A DNA stretch of 64,000 nt from Ophiostoma sp. CBS 140.51 (GCA_029298735.1 JANSLP010000016.1:124001-188000), one strand, 5' to 3'. Shown: positions 23,046 to 34,142, numbered from the stretch's first letter. A program made the numbers and translations. The notes: a model not told the origin generated them from the sequence alone.

Positions 23046-23911
23046 GTGTTGTCAATGTTGAATGAAAGAGGTGAGCTGAGATGAAGAGAAGTGAAGAGAT
23101 GTGCATAGATAAAAGAGAGGAGTCCAGAAAAGGGGGACGGAAAGAAAAAGGGCTTCGGGTTGAAAGACAGGAAGGAGCACTCGCTCAGGAAGGAACGTCT
23201 TGGATCTTTGGCTTTCTCATCGCATTTACGTGGAGTTTCGGTTTTGATTTATTATGGAAGGGACGATTCAACACCAATATGTTCAGCGGAAAGTGCATTC
23301 GGCACTCTTTTGATTTAGGAAGGGACGCATTGGTTGAGGAAAGAGCGATTTGCAGTTATATAGCGACGACAACCACCACCAGAATAATTACTGGTGCCGG
23401 CATGAATTATATTCACTTTAGATAGAATGACAACCCGATACTCAAACTTGCACAAGCCATTATTAAATTTCGTAATCGTGAAAACGGATTAGGTTTCGTG
23501 TGAGCTGGTTTGACCACTGTGACATCCAGAATACAGTGATTGTTGGCCTGTAATTGTGTCCAACAAGGGCAGGCGCAAAAAGGTGTTTGCTTCCCTTAAT
23601 TGATTGCCCCACTTTTTCACGCCATAGCGCGCGCTGGACGCGTCAAAAGGTAAGAAAAAGTAGGCGGGCGTGAAGGACAGGCGTAGGGCCGCCGCGCCCA
23701 CATTCGTCACTTGCTCGTACTGCACCTTCCCCAGCTCCTGCAGGCAAAAACTCACTTCCAAAGCAACGAAGACTGCCTTTTGTAATCACGACGAACGACT
23801 ACGACAGCCCCGACAGCCCCGACTGTGACCGATAGACGGCTATTGCACATTCTCAACATCGTCTCCTCTCGACTCTTTCCTTCCACAACCTCCGCTACAC
23901 CCACCTTCACC
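23046..23911. other. Intergenic region MFS-FEN1
   Basis: The first 120 bases are purine-rich 3' UTR. The remainder contains no supported gene. The last 90 bases before FEN1 happen to be open in the FEN1 frame but hold no ATG. Confidence 0.5.
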
Positions 23912-25245
23912 ATGGGTATCAAACAGCTCTTCCAGATTGTCAAGGAGGAGGCGCCCGATGCCGTCAAGGAGGGGGAAATCAAGAACCAGTTTGGCCGTAA
24001 AGTGGCAATTGTGAGTGTGGTCGCGACAGTTCTAATCCGTTTACGTTCTCCAGCTAACATTCTTAGGATGCGTAGGTTCCAATCACCGACCCGACAGCAA
24101 CACCACCATCCTCCGTCCACAGCTCCCAACATATATACTAACACATCTCCTCTCCCTCCAGGTCTATGAGCATCTACTCGTTCCTGATTGCCGTGCGCTC
24201 CGACGGCCAGATGCTGATGAGCGAGGCCGGCGAGACTACGTCGCATCTCATGGGCATGTTCTACCGCACACTGCGCATGGTCGACAACGGCATCAAGCCG
24301 CTCTACGTCTTTGACGGCGCACCGCCTAAGCTCAAGTCCGGCGAGCTCGCCCGCCGTTACATGCGCAAACAAGAAGCCACGGAGGGCCTGGAGGAAGCCA
24401 AAGAGACGGGCACGGCCGAGGATATCGAGAAGTTCTCGCGCCGTACGGTCCGCGTCACGCGCGAGCACAACCAAGAGTGCCAGCGCCTGCTCAAGCTCAT
24501 GGGCGTGCCTTACATTGTGGCGCCCACCGAGGCCGAAGCGCAGTGTGCCGAGCTTGCGCGCGCCGGTAAGGTGTATGCGGCCGCCAGTGAGGACATGGAC
24601 ACGCTGTGCTTCAACACGCCCATCTTGCTGCGCCACCTGACGTTCAGCGAGCAGCGCAAAGAGCCCATCCAGGAGATTCACCTCGACAAGGTCATGCAAG
24701 GGCTGGGCATGGAGCGTCCTCAATTCGTTGACCTCTGTATCTTGCTGGGCTGCGACTACCTCGACCCCATCCCCAAGGTCGGCCCGCACACTGCCCTCAA
24801 GCTCATCCGCGAGCACGGTTCCCTCGAGAAAGTCGTCGAGTTTATGAAGTCGGATAAGAAGCAAAAGTTTGTCATCCCCGAAGACTGGCCCTACGAGGAC
24901 GCCCGCGAGCTCTTCTTCAAGCCCGATGTGCGCTCCGCCGACGACCCAGAGTGCGACTTCAAGTGGGACCGTCCAGACATTCCCGGGCTGGTGCAGTTCC
25001 TGGTCAACGAGAAGGGCTTCTCCGAAGACCGTGTGCGGTCTGGTGCGGCGCGGCTCGAAAAGAACCTAAAGGGCACACAGCAGCAGCGTCTTGAGGGTTT
25101 CTTCAAGGTGGTGCCCAAGACGGAGGCCGAGCAAAAAGCGCACAAGCGCAAGCTGGACGAGAAGAATGAGGAGAAGAAGAAGCGGCTCAAGGAAGAGAAG
25201 AAGGACAAGGCCAAGGCCAAGGCAAAGCCTCGGGGTGGAGCTTAA
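23912..25245 (+). CDS. FEN1: Flap endonuclease 1 (FEN1/RAD27), three exons including a 5-nt micro-exon
   Basis: Exons 23912..24010, 24067..24071 and 24162..25245 give 395 residues, the usual fungal FEN1 length. Introns are 56 bp (GTGAGT, CTAAC, TTAG) and 90 bp (GTAGGT, ACTAAC, CCAG). The second exon is only GATGC; with the first base of exon 3 it encodes Asp34-Ala35 and restores the family sequence [16 protein letters not shown]. Metal ligands are all present: Asp34, Asp86 (VFDGAPP), Glu158 and Glu160 (PTEAEAQC), the SEDMD pair, and the GCDYLD aspartate. The PCNA-interacting box is QQRLEGFF (342-349), followed by a Lys-rich tail. Known: FEN1 removes 5' flaps in Okazaki fragment maturation and long-patch base excision repair in the nucleus, and is also found in mitochondria. 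The gene model depends on the micro-exon, since direct joining of exons 1 and 3 shifts the frame. Confidence 0.97.
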
Positions 25246-27149
25246 ACACACGACACACGGAGGAGATGATGACAAAATAAGGTGCATGACAGGACACATC
25301 AGAAATCAAAAGATCCGGGATATTGGTCTGTTGGAAGGGTGGAAGACGTGGGGAAGCCGAGATGAGCTTTTCACACACACAGCTACGGAGTACATATACC
25401 AAGGTGCGGGAGAAGGAGAAAAGAAGACAGGTCCCTTGTGATAGTCAGGGGTCGCTGTTGCATGGCCGTCTGTTGGCTATTTGTTGGCCACTTGCTGGCA
25501 TTTTTGCTTTATTTTTGCTCGTTCTCGTTTTCCGTTATATTAGTTTCATACGGTAGTTTGCATTTGGCGTTCTTCTAGGGCGGGTAATTGTCCGCTGGGG
25601 ATATATTCTGATATTATGGATAGGCAAAATCACATGGGATATTTACGACTTCTCTGGCAAGGCAAGAAAACTGTTGACGAATGGTGGGCAAAAGGGTACA
25701 AAAGATGGAGGGAAAGGTAACGTGAAAATTGGGTGGTTTTCCTCAAGGTGCCACTCTCGCCCGTCTCCAGCGCGTCAGCACGCCTTGGTGCATAAATTCC
25801 GGCTCATTGGCTGCTGTAAATTTGGCGTGGTTTTGGCGCGCTCCTGATTTGTATCTTTCCCACAGACGACGGCCAGACCACGAGACCAATCTGTGGCGTG
25901 CCGAGGCAGACCCACCCAATCAACCCACAGCCTTTGCGAGCCTGCCCACTGGCGCCAGAGACAAAATGACATCAGGGCCTGGCGCAGGCGAACAAAAGAC
26001 CTTGAAATTCAGAGCATCATCACATGCGCTTTGCACTGCCAGGCTGCGCACGTATTCCACCTGCTCCAGCAAATCCAGGGAAAATGTGTTTACACTGCGT
26101 CTGATTCGCCGTCTCAGGATTGGCCGTTTTCAAGTGACATGTTCCATTTTCAAGAGTCCCTGAGTCCCTTTCCAGTTATTCTCCGTGATGCACGTTGCAG
26201 TGCTGTCTTGCTCCTTCCCTTTGCGATGCGTGCTGGCCTTTCGCACCTTCTCACACTGTAAAGATTCCATACCAGTCGCACTTTCCGCTTGTAGGCTTCT
26301 GCATGAGGATCCAGTCTCGAACCTGTCTTTAATACCTCGCAAATTGTGTCCGTCCTATCTGCGAGCGCACCCCACACATTCCAGTGTGTCGCTCCTTCCG
26401 CCTCGGTGTGGGCATCTTTCTGCCTTTTCGCCCGCAAACAGCAGGAACATCCCCAAACCGCCCCCAACAGCTAAATGCCACAGCGCATGAAGCGCATCCA
26501 TTACAGCAGCGTGGTTTCCCCATTAGGTGTCGAGCACCTACTAATCCCCACTTCGCACGGTGCAAACCCCAACGCCCTTCCGCACGAGGAGCCGATTATG
26601 GTTGGAGTTTGTGTGCATTTGCATGCTGTCTGCCCCAGACCCCATGGGCACCTGCCAATCACGGCGTGCGAATTACGCTTGCACCCCACACTCTCCAGAC
26701 ATGCCGAGCAGTGTTGGAGGCATACACTGTGAGAGACACTGTGTTTCCGTCAGCGGCCGCAAAGCACTCCCCAAAAAAGGGACACAAGCTCCAAGGCCAC
26801 TTTCTTCGATTAGCTCGTCCTTTCGCATGTGATCGGCCTGTGTTGGCCCTTTTTTGCTGCCATTTGGGACATTTGCGCTTTGGAACGCCCAAAAAAGTTG
26901 CCGACCGATGCCGTCAGGATTTCTTATTTCTTTGCCATCGTCCCTTTTCATCTTTAAGCCAACAAGTCCTTTCTTGTTTCGCTTCTCTTTTCTTTCTTTC
27001 TTCTCCTCTCCATCTCCTTTCTAGTTTTCTAGACTTTCCATTGACTTTTACTGATCATATACCCATTTGTTATTGTATCTTCATCTTCCTCTTATCTCAT
27101 CGTATTTTCTTTCTCTCTCCCTCCCTCTCTCACACACATCACATACAAA
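25246..27149. other. Intergenic region FEN1-acyl-CoA dehydrogenase
   Basis: This 1.9 kb has no supported gene. CCAAT-type sites occur at 26119-26123 (as ATTGG) and 26655-26659; the second is about 490 bp before the next start. The last 190 bases are a T+C-rich leader ending in CACACACATCACATACAAAATG. Confidence 0.5.
26655..26659 (+). promoter_or_regulatory. CCAAT box upstream of acyl-CoA dehydrogenase
   Basis: The sequence TGCCAATCACG fits the Hap/CBF complex site. Its place about 490 bp before the acyl-CoA dehydrogenase ATG is compatible with a promoter element; function is inferred. Confidence 0.3.
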
Positions 27150-28852
27150 ATGTCGAAGACATTCACAACGGCCGAGGTTGCCTCGCACAACAAGCCCGAC
27201 TCGCTGTACATCACCGTCGACGGCGATGTCTACGACCTTACCAAGTTCCAGGATGACCATCCCGGCGGCAAGAAGATCCTGGCCCGCGTTGCCGGCAAGG
27301 ACGCTTCCAAGCAGTTCTGGAAGTACCACAACGAGGGCATCCTGAAGAAGTACCAGCCCAGCCTGCTGGTCGGCTCGCTCGACACCAAGCCCAAGGCCGC
27401 CGCCCCTGCTCCGGCCCCCAAGCCCAAGCCCGCTGCACCCGCACCGAAGAAGGCCGAGGCCAGCAAGCCCGCCGAGTCCCACGAGGTCGAGCCCCTTGAG
27501 CCTTTTGGCGCCATCATTCCTTTTGCCGATCCCGCCTGGTACCAGAGCGTGAGTCTCCCCTGCTCCTTCTTTCCAATTCTAGCCATTATTGTTTCGAATT
27601 CAGCCTAACCTGTTAGTACCGCTCCCCCTACTTCAATGAGACACACGCTGCCCTCCGCGCCGAGGTCCGCGAGTGGGTCGACACTGCCATCGAGCCCAAT
27701 GTCACCGAGTGGGATGAGGCCCGCCAGGTGCCCCCCGAGATCTACAAGGAGATGGGCCGCCGCGGCTACCTTGCCGGCCTGCTCGGCACCGCCTATCAGA
27801 CCGACTACACCGACAACCGCGTCCAGTGCGTGCCCACTGAGAAGTGGGATCTCTTCCACGAGATGCTGCTGACCGATGAGCTGTCGCGCGCTGCCTCGGG
27901 TGGTTTCGTCTGGAACATGATTGGTGGTTTCGGTATTGGCTGCCCGCCCCTGGTCAAATTCGGCAAGAAGAGCCTCAAGGACCGCATTCTGCCCGGCATC
28001 CTGAACGGTGACAAGCGAATCTGCCTGGCCATCACCGAGCCCGATGCGGGTTCTGATGTCGCTAACCTGACCTGCGAGGCCAAGCTGAGCGAGGACGGCA
28101 AGCACTACATTGTCAACGGCGAGAAGAAGTGGATCACCAACGGTATCTGGTCCGACTACTTCACCACGGCCGTCCGCACCGGTGGTGAGGGCATGAACGG
28201 TGTCTCGCTGCTGCTGATCGAGCGCTCTTTCGGTGGTGTCTCCACCCGCAAGATGGACTGCCAGGGTGTCTGGTCCAGCGGTACCACCTACATTACGTTT
28301 GAGGACGTCAAGGTCCCCGTCGAGAACTTGCTCGGCAAGGAGAACCAGGGCTTCCGTGTCATCATGACCAACTTCAACCACGAGCGCATCGGCATCATCA
28401 TCCAGTGCCTGCGCTTCTCGCGTGTCTGCTACGAGGAGTCGGTCCGCTACGCCCACAAGCGCCGCACGTTTGGCAAGCGCCTCATCGACCACCCCGTCAT
28501 TCGCATGAAGCTTGCCCACATGGCCCGCCAGATCGAGGCCAGCTACAACTGGCTCGAGAACATGATTTACCAGTGCGAGACCATGAACGAGACCGAGGCC
28601 ATGCTGCGCCTGGGCGGTGCCATTGCCTCGCTCAAGGCCCAGTCCACCATCACCTTCGAATTCTGCGCCCGCGAGGCCAGCCAGATTTTCGGTGGTCTGT
28701 CCTACTCCCGCGGCGGCCAGGGCGGCAAGGTCGAGCGCCTGTACCGTGATGTCCGTGCCTATGCCATCCCTGGTGGCTCCGAGGAGATTATGCTGGACCT
28801 GTCTATGCGCCAGAGCTTGCGCGTGGCCAAGGCCACCGGCATGAAGCTGTAG
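27150..28852 (+). CDS. Cytochrome b5-acyl-CoA dehydrogenase fusion protein
   Basis: Exons 27150..27548 and 27617..28852 (68-bp phase-0 intron, GTGAGT donor, CTAAC very close to a TTAG acceptor) give 544 residues. Residues 1-75 are a cytochrome b5-like haem domain, with axial histidines His37 (DDHPGG) and His60 (YHNEG). A Pro/Ala/Lys linker follows (about 78-115). From about 133 to the end is an acyl-CoA dehydrogenase: flavin-site block ICLAITEPDAGSDVANL, core block NGEKKWITNG, and C-terminal AIPGGSEEIM. The usual MCAD-type catalytic Glu before GTS is Gly here; Glu389 in NHERIG sits where isovaleryl- and long-chain-type enzymes keep theirs. Inferred: FAD-dependent acyl-CoA oxidation with electron transfer coupled to the fused b5 domain. 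The C-terminus GMKL is not a standard PTS1, and no clear mitochondrial presequence is seen, so location is open. The exon join is certain from frame and family. Confidence 0.95.
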
Positions 28853-29535
28853 GCGGTTGATGAATTCTTTTGTTTGTCTTTTATTGTTTTTGGAAAAGCT
28901 GGTTCCATGTTGTATGATTTTTAAGGCACCATTGTATAGGCCTTCTTTTTGGATTCTCATTTTTTCTTGTAATCTTTGTTGCAATCATCTTCGATTCTCA
29001 TTTGTTCTTTCTTCCCCCTTTAGAAATTTGGGTACTTTTTTTAGATACTTCAATCAAAAGAGTAAAAACAGAACTTACAAGAACCGTCCCTTGCTATGAT
29101 GTGATGCAAATATAAAAACATGTGAAAGTCACACTGCCACGTGACTTCAATACCCAATCCAATTGCCACTTCCACTTACACTGGGAAGGGGCGATCGATA
29201 GTACTATCCCAACTGCCATTTTCATTGACAGTTGACAAGTAAACAATGGTGCCGTCATTCGATGAGATCTCTCTCATTCTCTCCCCTTTTACCACCAACC
29301 GTCCACCGTGCCATTCCATACTTTGGCCCCTTGGGTTTGATTCTGCGATCAGAGCACACGACCCATCAACCTATTGCCACCATCCTACAACGCATATTGT
29401 CATCATCATTTATTTTACATCGTCAGGAACTTATTCTCAAGTCTTCTCATCTTTGTCTCACTTTTGTCTCTTGACCTTTTTTTTTCTTCTCCTACGACAG
29501 CAAAATTGTCCGCTCCTGACCACATTTGATACGAC
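28853..29535. other. Intergenic region with an E-box
   Basis: This 0.68 kb contains a T-rich 3' UTR-like first half and an RTCACGTG-type E-box (CACGTGAC at 29138-29145), about 400 bp before the next ATG. No gene is seen. Confidence 0.5.
29138..29145. promoter_or_regulatory. E-box, Cbf1/bHLH-type site
   Basis: CACGTGAC matches RTCACRTG on the minus strand. It lies between the acyl-CoA dehydrogenase and the unrecognised lysine-rich gene; which gene it serves is unknown. Confidence 0.3.
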
Positions 29536-31389
29536 ATGACCTCCCTTCCTCCTTCACCACCGGGGGTGCCTACCGCTGCTTTTGCTTCCGCTTTAAACCG
29601 AATGGCCACCCCTGAAGATTCTATGGAGGTCGTGACGGAGTGGGTGCATCGGCTCTCGAGAGTGTCGACTGAAAACTCCTTGACAGACATGCCTGCACTC
29701 TCAAGATCCCCGAACCGAAATGGGGGCCGGCATCTGCACCGGTCTCTGGATGGCGTCTAGACGGCGCCGACAGACAGCGGCTACGATGCGGCCGTTCTTA
29801 CATGCACACTTACACCGCCTACGCCTACACCTGCCTCACCTAATGGTCCTATGGCACAGTGCCCTCTTTCTTTTGAGCAGCGTGCAGCTCTTTCCGCCTT
29901 ACAAGACCTTCAGGATGCTAGTATTGAAGACTCAGCCGACGATAAGGAGGACGCTGTCGATAGCGCGGCTCCTCAACAAGACTCGCCACAGAATGAGGAG
30001 AGCAACAACATTCCCCCAGGCATGGACCCTCAAGTGTCCCGGCTGCACATCTCCATTCATGAGCGGCTACAGCGCCAGCGTGCCACCCAACACAGCCGCC
30101 GCACCATTGCTGGCGTTTCGGTTCCCTGGCCCAGACGTTGGGCCGGCAGTCTGCAATGGCGCCGCGAGCAGGCCGAGCGCCAGCAGCTGTGGGAGAGCTC
30201 GTTTGACGGCACCACGGGTACACTGACAGGCACTGGTGGACTGACCAGCGGCATCACCACCAGCATCACCCAACAACTCTGCGACGACCTCAGCGCCACC
30301 CACCAGCTGTCTCTGACGGCCAACTTTGCCGGCACGACGGGGGCCACCGTTGCACCGCCTGCTGCAGCTTCAGCGGCCGCGGCCGCTACGGCCAAGAAGA
30401 ATGCAAAGAGAAGCAAGCTGCTCGGCGACTTGGAGGGTATCCCAGCACGGTGGAAGTGGTTTTTGAACCCGCGGGAGACCGTCTTTGAGTGGGCCAAGAA
30501 CGAGGCGCGGGAGAAGAAGAGAATTGAGCGCAAGCAAGCCAAAAAGGCCAAAAAGCTCAAAGCCAAGGCACTCAAAGCACTCAAAGAACAAGAGGCTCAG
30601 CTTGTGCAGCAATCGCAGTCTGTGGACGTGTACGGCCCAGGAGTCGCCACGGGCGAAGAAGGGTCGGCCAACGATGGTGCCCGAACTGTTGTCCAGCGTC
30701 TTGAAGAGGAAGCCCGTACCAGAGCTGCAGCTGCATTAGTACTGCCTACGACTGCCAACACAACAGAGGTTCTGATCGAATCCGAAGCCTTTGCTGCGGC
30801 AGCAGTAGCTCCTCGTCTGGTCACCCAGTACGGCCATGTCTGGGTGCGTCCACAGACCATGTACGGCGAAGGAGGCGGCTCAGTGGCTGCAACGGGGGAT
30901 GGTGCCACGCCCAATGTCAATGACAACGATAATACCGACGATGATGCCAGCAGCGACTACGAAAACGGTCCTGGCGCGGTCGCTTCTCCGCCCCCGGGTT
31001 GCACTTGCGGTGTAGCGGCGCCGCCCAACTCTGTGGCCGACTCAGGGTACGGCCACATGGATGCACCTGTGATTTTTGAGCAGGAGGATGGCTCGTCGTC
31101 GCCCGTCCAACTCTTCTCCCTCCCCCCGGCCTCTCAGGTGGAGTTGGCCTCTCTTCCTCCGGACTCAGGTGCTCAGGTTGTGATCGCCACCGCTCGTGTC
31201 CGGTGTCGGTGCCGCATCCCTGCTGCAGATGCTGTAGGAGGTGTGGATGGTGCTTCCGACGGCACAAATGCACGTCGCCGCGTGAAAACCTGGCGTGAGA
31301 GCAGTGGTGATGATGATGCCCGGAGCTTTGTGACCTGTTTCAGTCGGCCACAGTCTGTCCTTTTGGTGGGGGCCTTTCCTAGAAACTAG
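29536..31389 (+). CDS. Unrecognised Ala/Lys-rich protein; frame split by an in-frame TAG
   Basis: Two open segments lie in the same frame: 29536..29757 (74 codons from an ATG in a GACATGACC context) and 29761..31389, separated only by TAG at 29758-29760. The downstream segment has its own ATG at 29851 (512 residues). I recognise no family. Seen: a Ser/Pro-rich start (TSLPPSPPGVP), a central GDLEGIPARWKWFLNPRETV block, a strongly basic Lys/Ala helix (about residues 220-250 of the 29851 product), an acidic Asn/Asp stretch (VNDNDNTDDDASSDYENG), two SGY-type motifs, and a Cys/Arg cluster RVRCRCRIP near the end. Coding-like codon use runs across the TAG, so it may lie in an unrecognised intron (for example GTGGGT at 29640 to ACAG ending 29777, which would keep frame), be a sequence error, or make the first segment an upstream ORF. 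SYS1 converges on it 380 bp downstream. Confidence 0.6.
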
Positions 31390-31769
31390 ATTAAGAAGAG
31401 ACAAGGTGATAAGAAGACGAAGTAGATGTTAGAATGATACAATTATTTGAACCAAGCAAGTCGTAATGAATCTATCTATGGCCAACACCCGCTCGAAACA
31501 GCTTCATAAAGTAAAAATAAGAGAAGAAACGCCCCGTAGTCGTGCCCAGCAAGCTGACGTCGCCGCTGTAATAGTAATGTACAAAAAAAGAAGAGGTCTG
31601 GTGAGAAACAAGAAACGAGTAAAGGAAGAAACATTAAAACAAAAGTAGACGCGTGGGTAACAAAAAGCCCAAAACCGTGGGCCACCGTCGCCAAACAAAA
31701 GACGCCGCCTATGGATATTCCAGAAAAGAAGTAAGCAAGAAAAGGAGTCCCAGTCTATCATTTTTTTTT
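31390..31769. other. Convergent 3' intergenic region
   Basis: This 380-bp A/T- and purine-rich spacer separates the converging unrecognised gene and SYS1. It probably holds both 3' UTRs; no gene is seen. Confidence 0.5.
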
Positions 31770-32423
31770 TCAGTCTTTCCGGCTGTTCTCGGCCGTCTTG
31801 ACCACAGGGACCATCTCGTACTCGCCAGCACCATCACGGCCCCGGCCCCGGCCCCGACCGCGCGAGAATCCCTGCTCCTCGTCGCCGTCGGTGCCGGCCG
31901 CTGTCAGAGTGGCCGCGGGGCCGCCTGACGTAGTACTCGTCGTATTTCCCGCCGCACCGCCAAACGAAATAGGCTGCAGCTCCCGGTGCCGGCAGCCCCA
32001 GGTGCCCAGAAGCACGGCCGTACCCGTGGACACGCCCATTGTCACCCACCACGCCAGGTTGGCGGGGAGGGAGTGTGTCAAAGTGACGACGACGAGGTGT
32101 ACCACATGCAGGGTGGCCGCAAAGTCCAGAACCAGCTTGGAACGGCCGACAAAGTAGACAATCGAGGCGGCGCTGACCAGTCCTGCCGCCAGGATCCAGA
32201 CAAACGCCGTCAGCCAGCCCTCGGTCGTGTCTCCGCGAATGCCGCTCCAGCCAAAGACGAGGTTAAACGAAAAGTCACGACCCGACACGCGTTCGGTAAA
32301 GAACATGAACACGGTCAGGGCAACATAGAGTATTGCCTGGATGATGGAGATTTGTGCCAGAATTTTGAGCGGGGGCAGTTCGCCCAGAGCGCCGGAGCGG
32401 CGCGGACGGCGACGGCGCGCCAT
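31770..32423 (-). CDS. SYS1: SYS1, Golgi membrane protein
   Basis: A single exon of 217 residues. Seen: a basic N-terminus (MARRRRPRRSGALGELPPLK), four hydrophobic segments (about 20-42, 68-90, 95-118, 122-142), the conserved LVFGWSGIRGDTTEGW loop between the first two, and GTWGCRHRELQPISFGG after the last. The cytosolic tail is Gly/Arg-rich (GRGRGRGRDG). Known: Sys1 is an integral Golgi protein that recruits the Arl3/ARFRP1 GTPase, acetylated by NatC, to the trans-Golgi, and so supports Golgi-endosome traffic. The four-span topology and the QPISF motif fit the family well. The ATG at 32423 gives the usual fungal N-terminus. It is divergent from COA6, with about 1.7 kb between. Confidence 0.92.
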   Translation of the reverse strand: MARRRRPRRSGALGELPPLKILAQISIIQAILYVALTVFMFFTERVSGRDFSFNLVFGWSGIRGDTTEGWLTAFVWILAAGLVSAASIVYFVGRSKLVLDFAATLHVVHLVVVTLTHSLPANLAWWVTMGVSTGTAVLLGTWGCRHRELQPISFGGAAGNTTSTTSGGPAATLTAAGTDGDEEQGFSRGRGRGRGRDGAGEYEMVPVVKTAENSRKD

Positions 32424-34142
32424 TCTTGTTGTGATGGGTGTGTGGTTGTAAGGGGGTCGTGAGGGCGATGTACTAGACGATGCTAGTCACGAAGTACGAG
32501 GGCAGCGTGCCCGGCGTCGTACGCGAGATGCAGAGTTGACGTGGAAACTGATTTGAGCTTTTTGCGTAGAGGTTGTCACAACGGCGATGATGTTCGAGTA
32601 GGCGCTGATGCCGTCGACGGAGGGTTCGGAGAGACCGGTGAAATGTGTTTCACTTTGACAGAGATACCCTAGTATCGGTTCGTCGTCACGTTGAGTTTGA
32701 GTTTGCGCCAGATGTCGCGATGTCGTCAAAAAGGGAGGAAAAGGGGGAGGTCGAGAGGGGGCAAATAGGAGTCGTAAAGTGCGGCGCAATAGAGAGTGTG
32801 TGTCCAAAAAGTACACAGACAAATGGAATCGTCAATCAGAATACCGTTTCGCCGTAGATGGATGGTCGTTGGGAGATGTAGAGGGTATTGCGTGGTGCCT
32901 GTTGAGGTTATTTGGACGTTCTGCGAGAAAGGAAGGTTTGGTGCAACTGCAACATCTGCCTGTTGTGTGTCTTTGTCGGAATGGCTGGGAACGGCAGGAA
33001 CAGCAAACACCAAAAATTCAAAATGTAAGTTGCCTGGGGGCAATTTTGGGGGCAATTTTGGGCCAAGAGCACTGCAATTTTACTGGTGGCAGGCAAAGGC
33101 AGGCCGCTGTAAGACAAGTAAAAGATTGGCAATAAGATTCACTGGAGATCACCTAAGATTTCTTATTTGAGCCCCTGGCGCCCGCCGTTGACCTTCGCCA
33201 GGTGGCCGGATCATCCCCTGTATCGTGCCAGCGGCTTTCCCCTTAGCTCGATCGGCGATTAGCAGGGGTCCGTCTGTTGTCTGCCGTCCAACGGCAGGAG
33301 CAGTCCAAAGACGACGAGAGCCGTCTTTCACCGCCTTTTTCTGCCATGACATTGGAAAGCATGTGGAGCCCATCGACCGCTAAATTTTTCAAGCTGTGAA
33401 GCTCCATCTCAAAAACTTGTCACGACACTTTTTACTTCTTACAACTTCCAAGTATTGAAAAGAAACACGGAGAGATGTGTATAAACTCAGATACTGTCAG
33501 ATAACGCCCCAATATTAAAGTCATGTACAGACATACTTTGGAGGGGCACGTTATGACGCTGCTCCCTTTGTAAAGTAATCGTAGATGGGTCAAAAGTACA
33601 GCGCTCTGTCAGGGCACCCAAGCCACAAAGAGCTCTGCTACAGGCGCATTCATTCACGGTTATTGGCCTCGATCCATCACTAACCACTGCTAACAACTGG
33701 TAACCGTTGGTTCCCCGCGCCGGCGCAAGCCAAGAAAGGCAGGAGGGGCGCCCTATTGGAGCCTTTCTAGAGCACCGCTGGCTCCCTTGTGAGAGCTTTT
33801 CGAGGGCATCCCAATTACATCAGCTCACTGGCCCTTAACTCAGCTCAATTCGACTTCTCCAACAGACTTAACTCGGCAAAAAAAATCAAAAAAAGGCTTT
33901 GCCACTCTCGTCAGGCCAGCTTCATTTTCTTGTCATCCTCCCTTGCCTCTTTAACAAGACTACCTCACACGGTTCGTCCATTGACAGATATTGACTTGAC
34001 ATTCCCTCTCTCTCCAATCTAAATCTAAACCGCAAGCCATCAAAATTCACCAGGAACGAATCTCAGGAACGCTCTCCCCCTTGCACTACTTTTTTCTTCC
34101 CTCTCACTCACATCCTCTCACCATTCACACCTCACCATCACC
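32424..34142. other. Divergent intergenic region SYS1-COA6
   Basis: This 1.7 kb has no supported gene. It includes a perfect tandem duplication of GGGGGCAATTTT at 33036-33059. The last 60 bases are a C/T- and CA-rich leader before COA6. Confidence 0.5.

Noticed and set aside
27605..28984. 459-codon frame antisense to the acyl-CoA dehydrogenase
   Set aside because: It mirrors a highly GC3-biased real gene; such antisense frames open by codon bias. The same holds for antisense frames over FEN1 (23752-24864), the MFS gene (22104-22787), SLM1 (11129-12274), CFT2 (44531-45304) and MSS4 (36928-37974).
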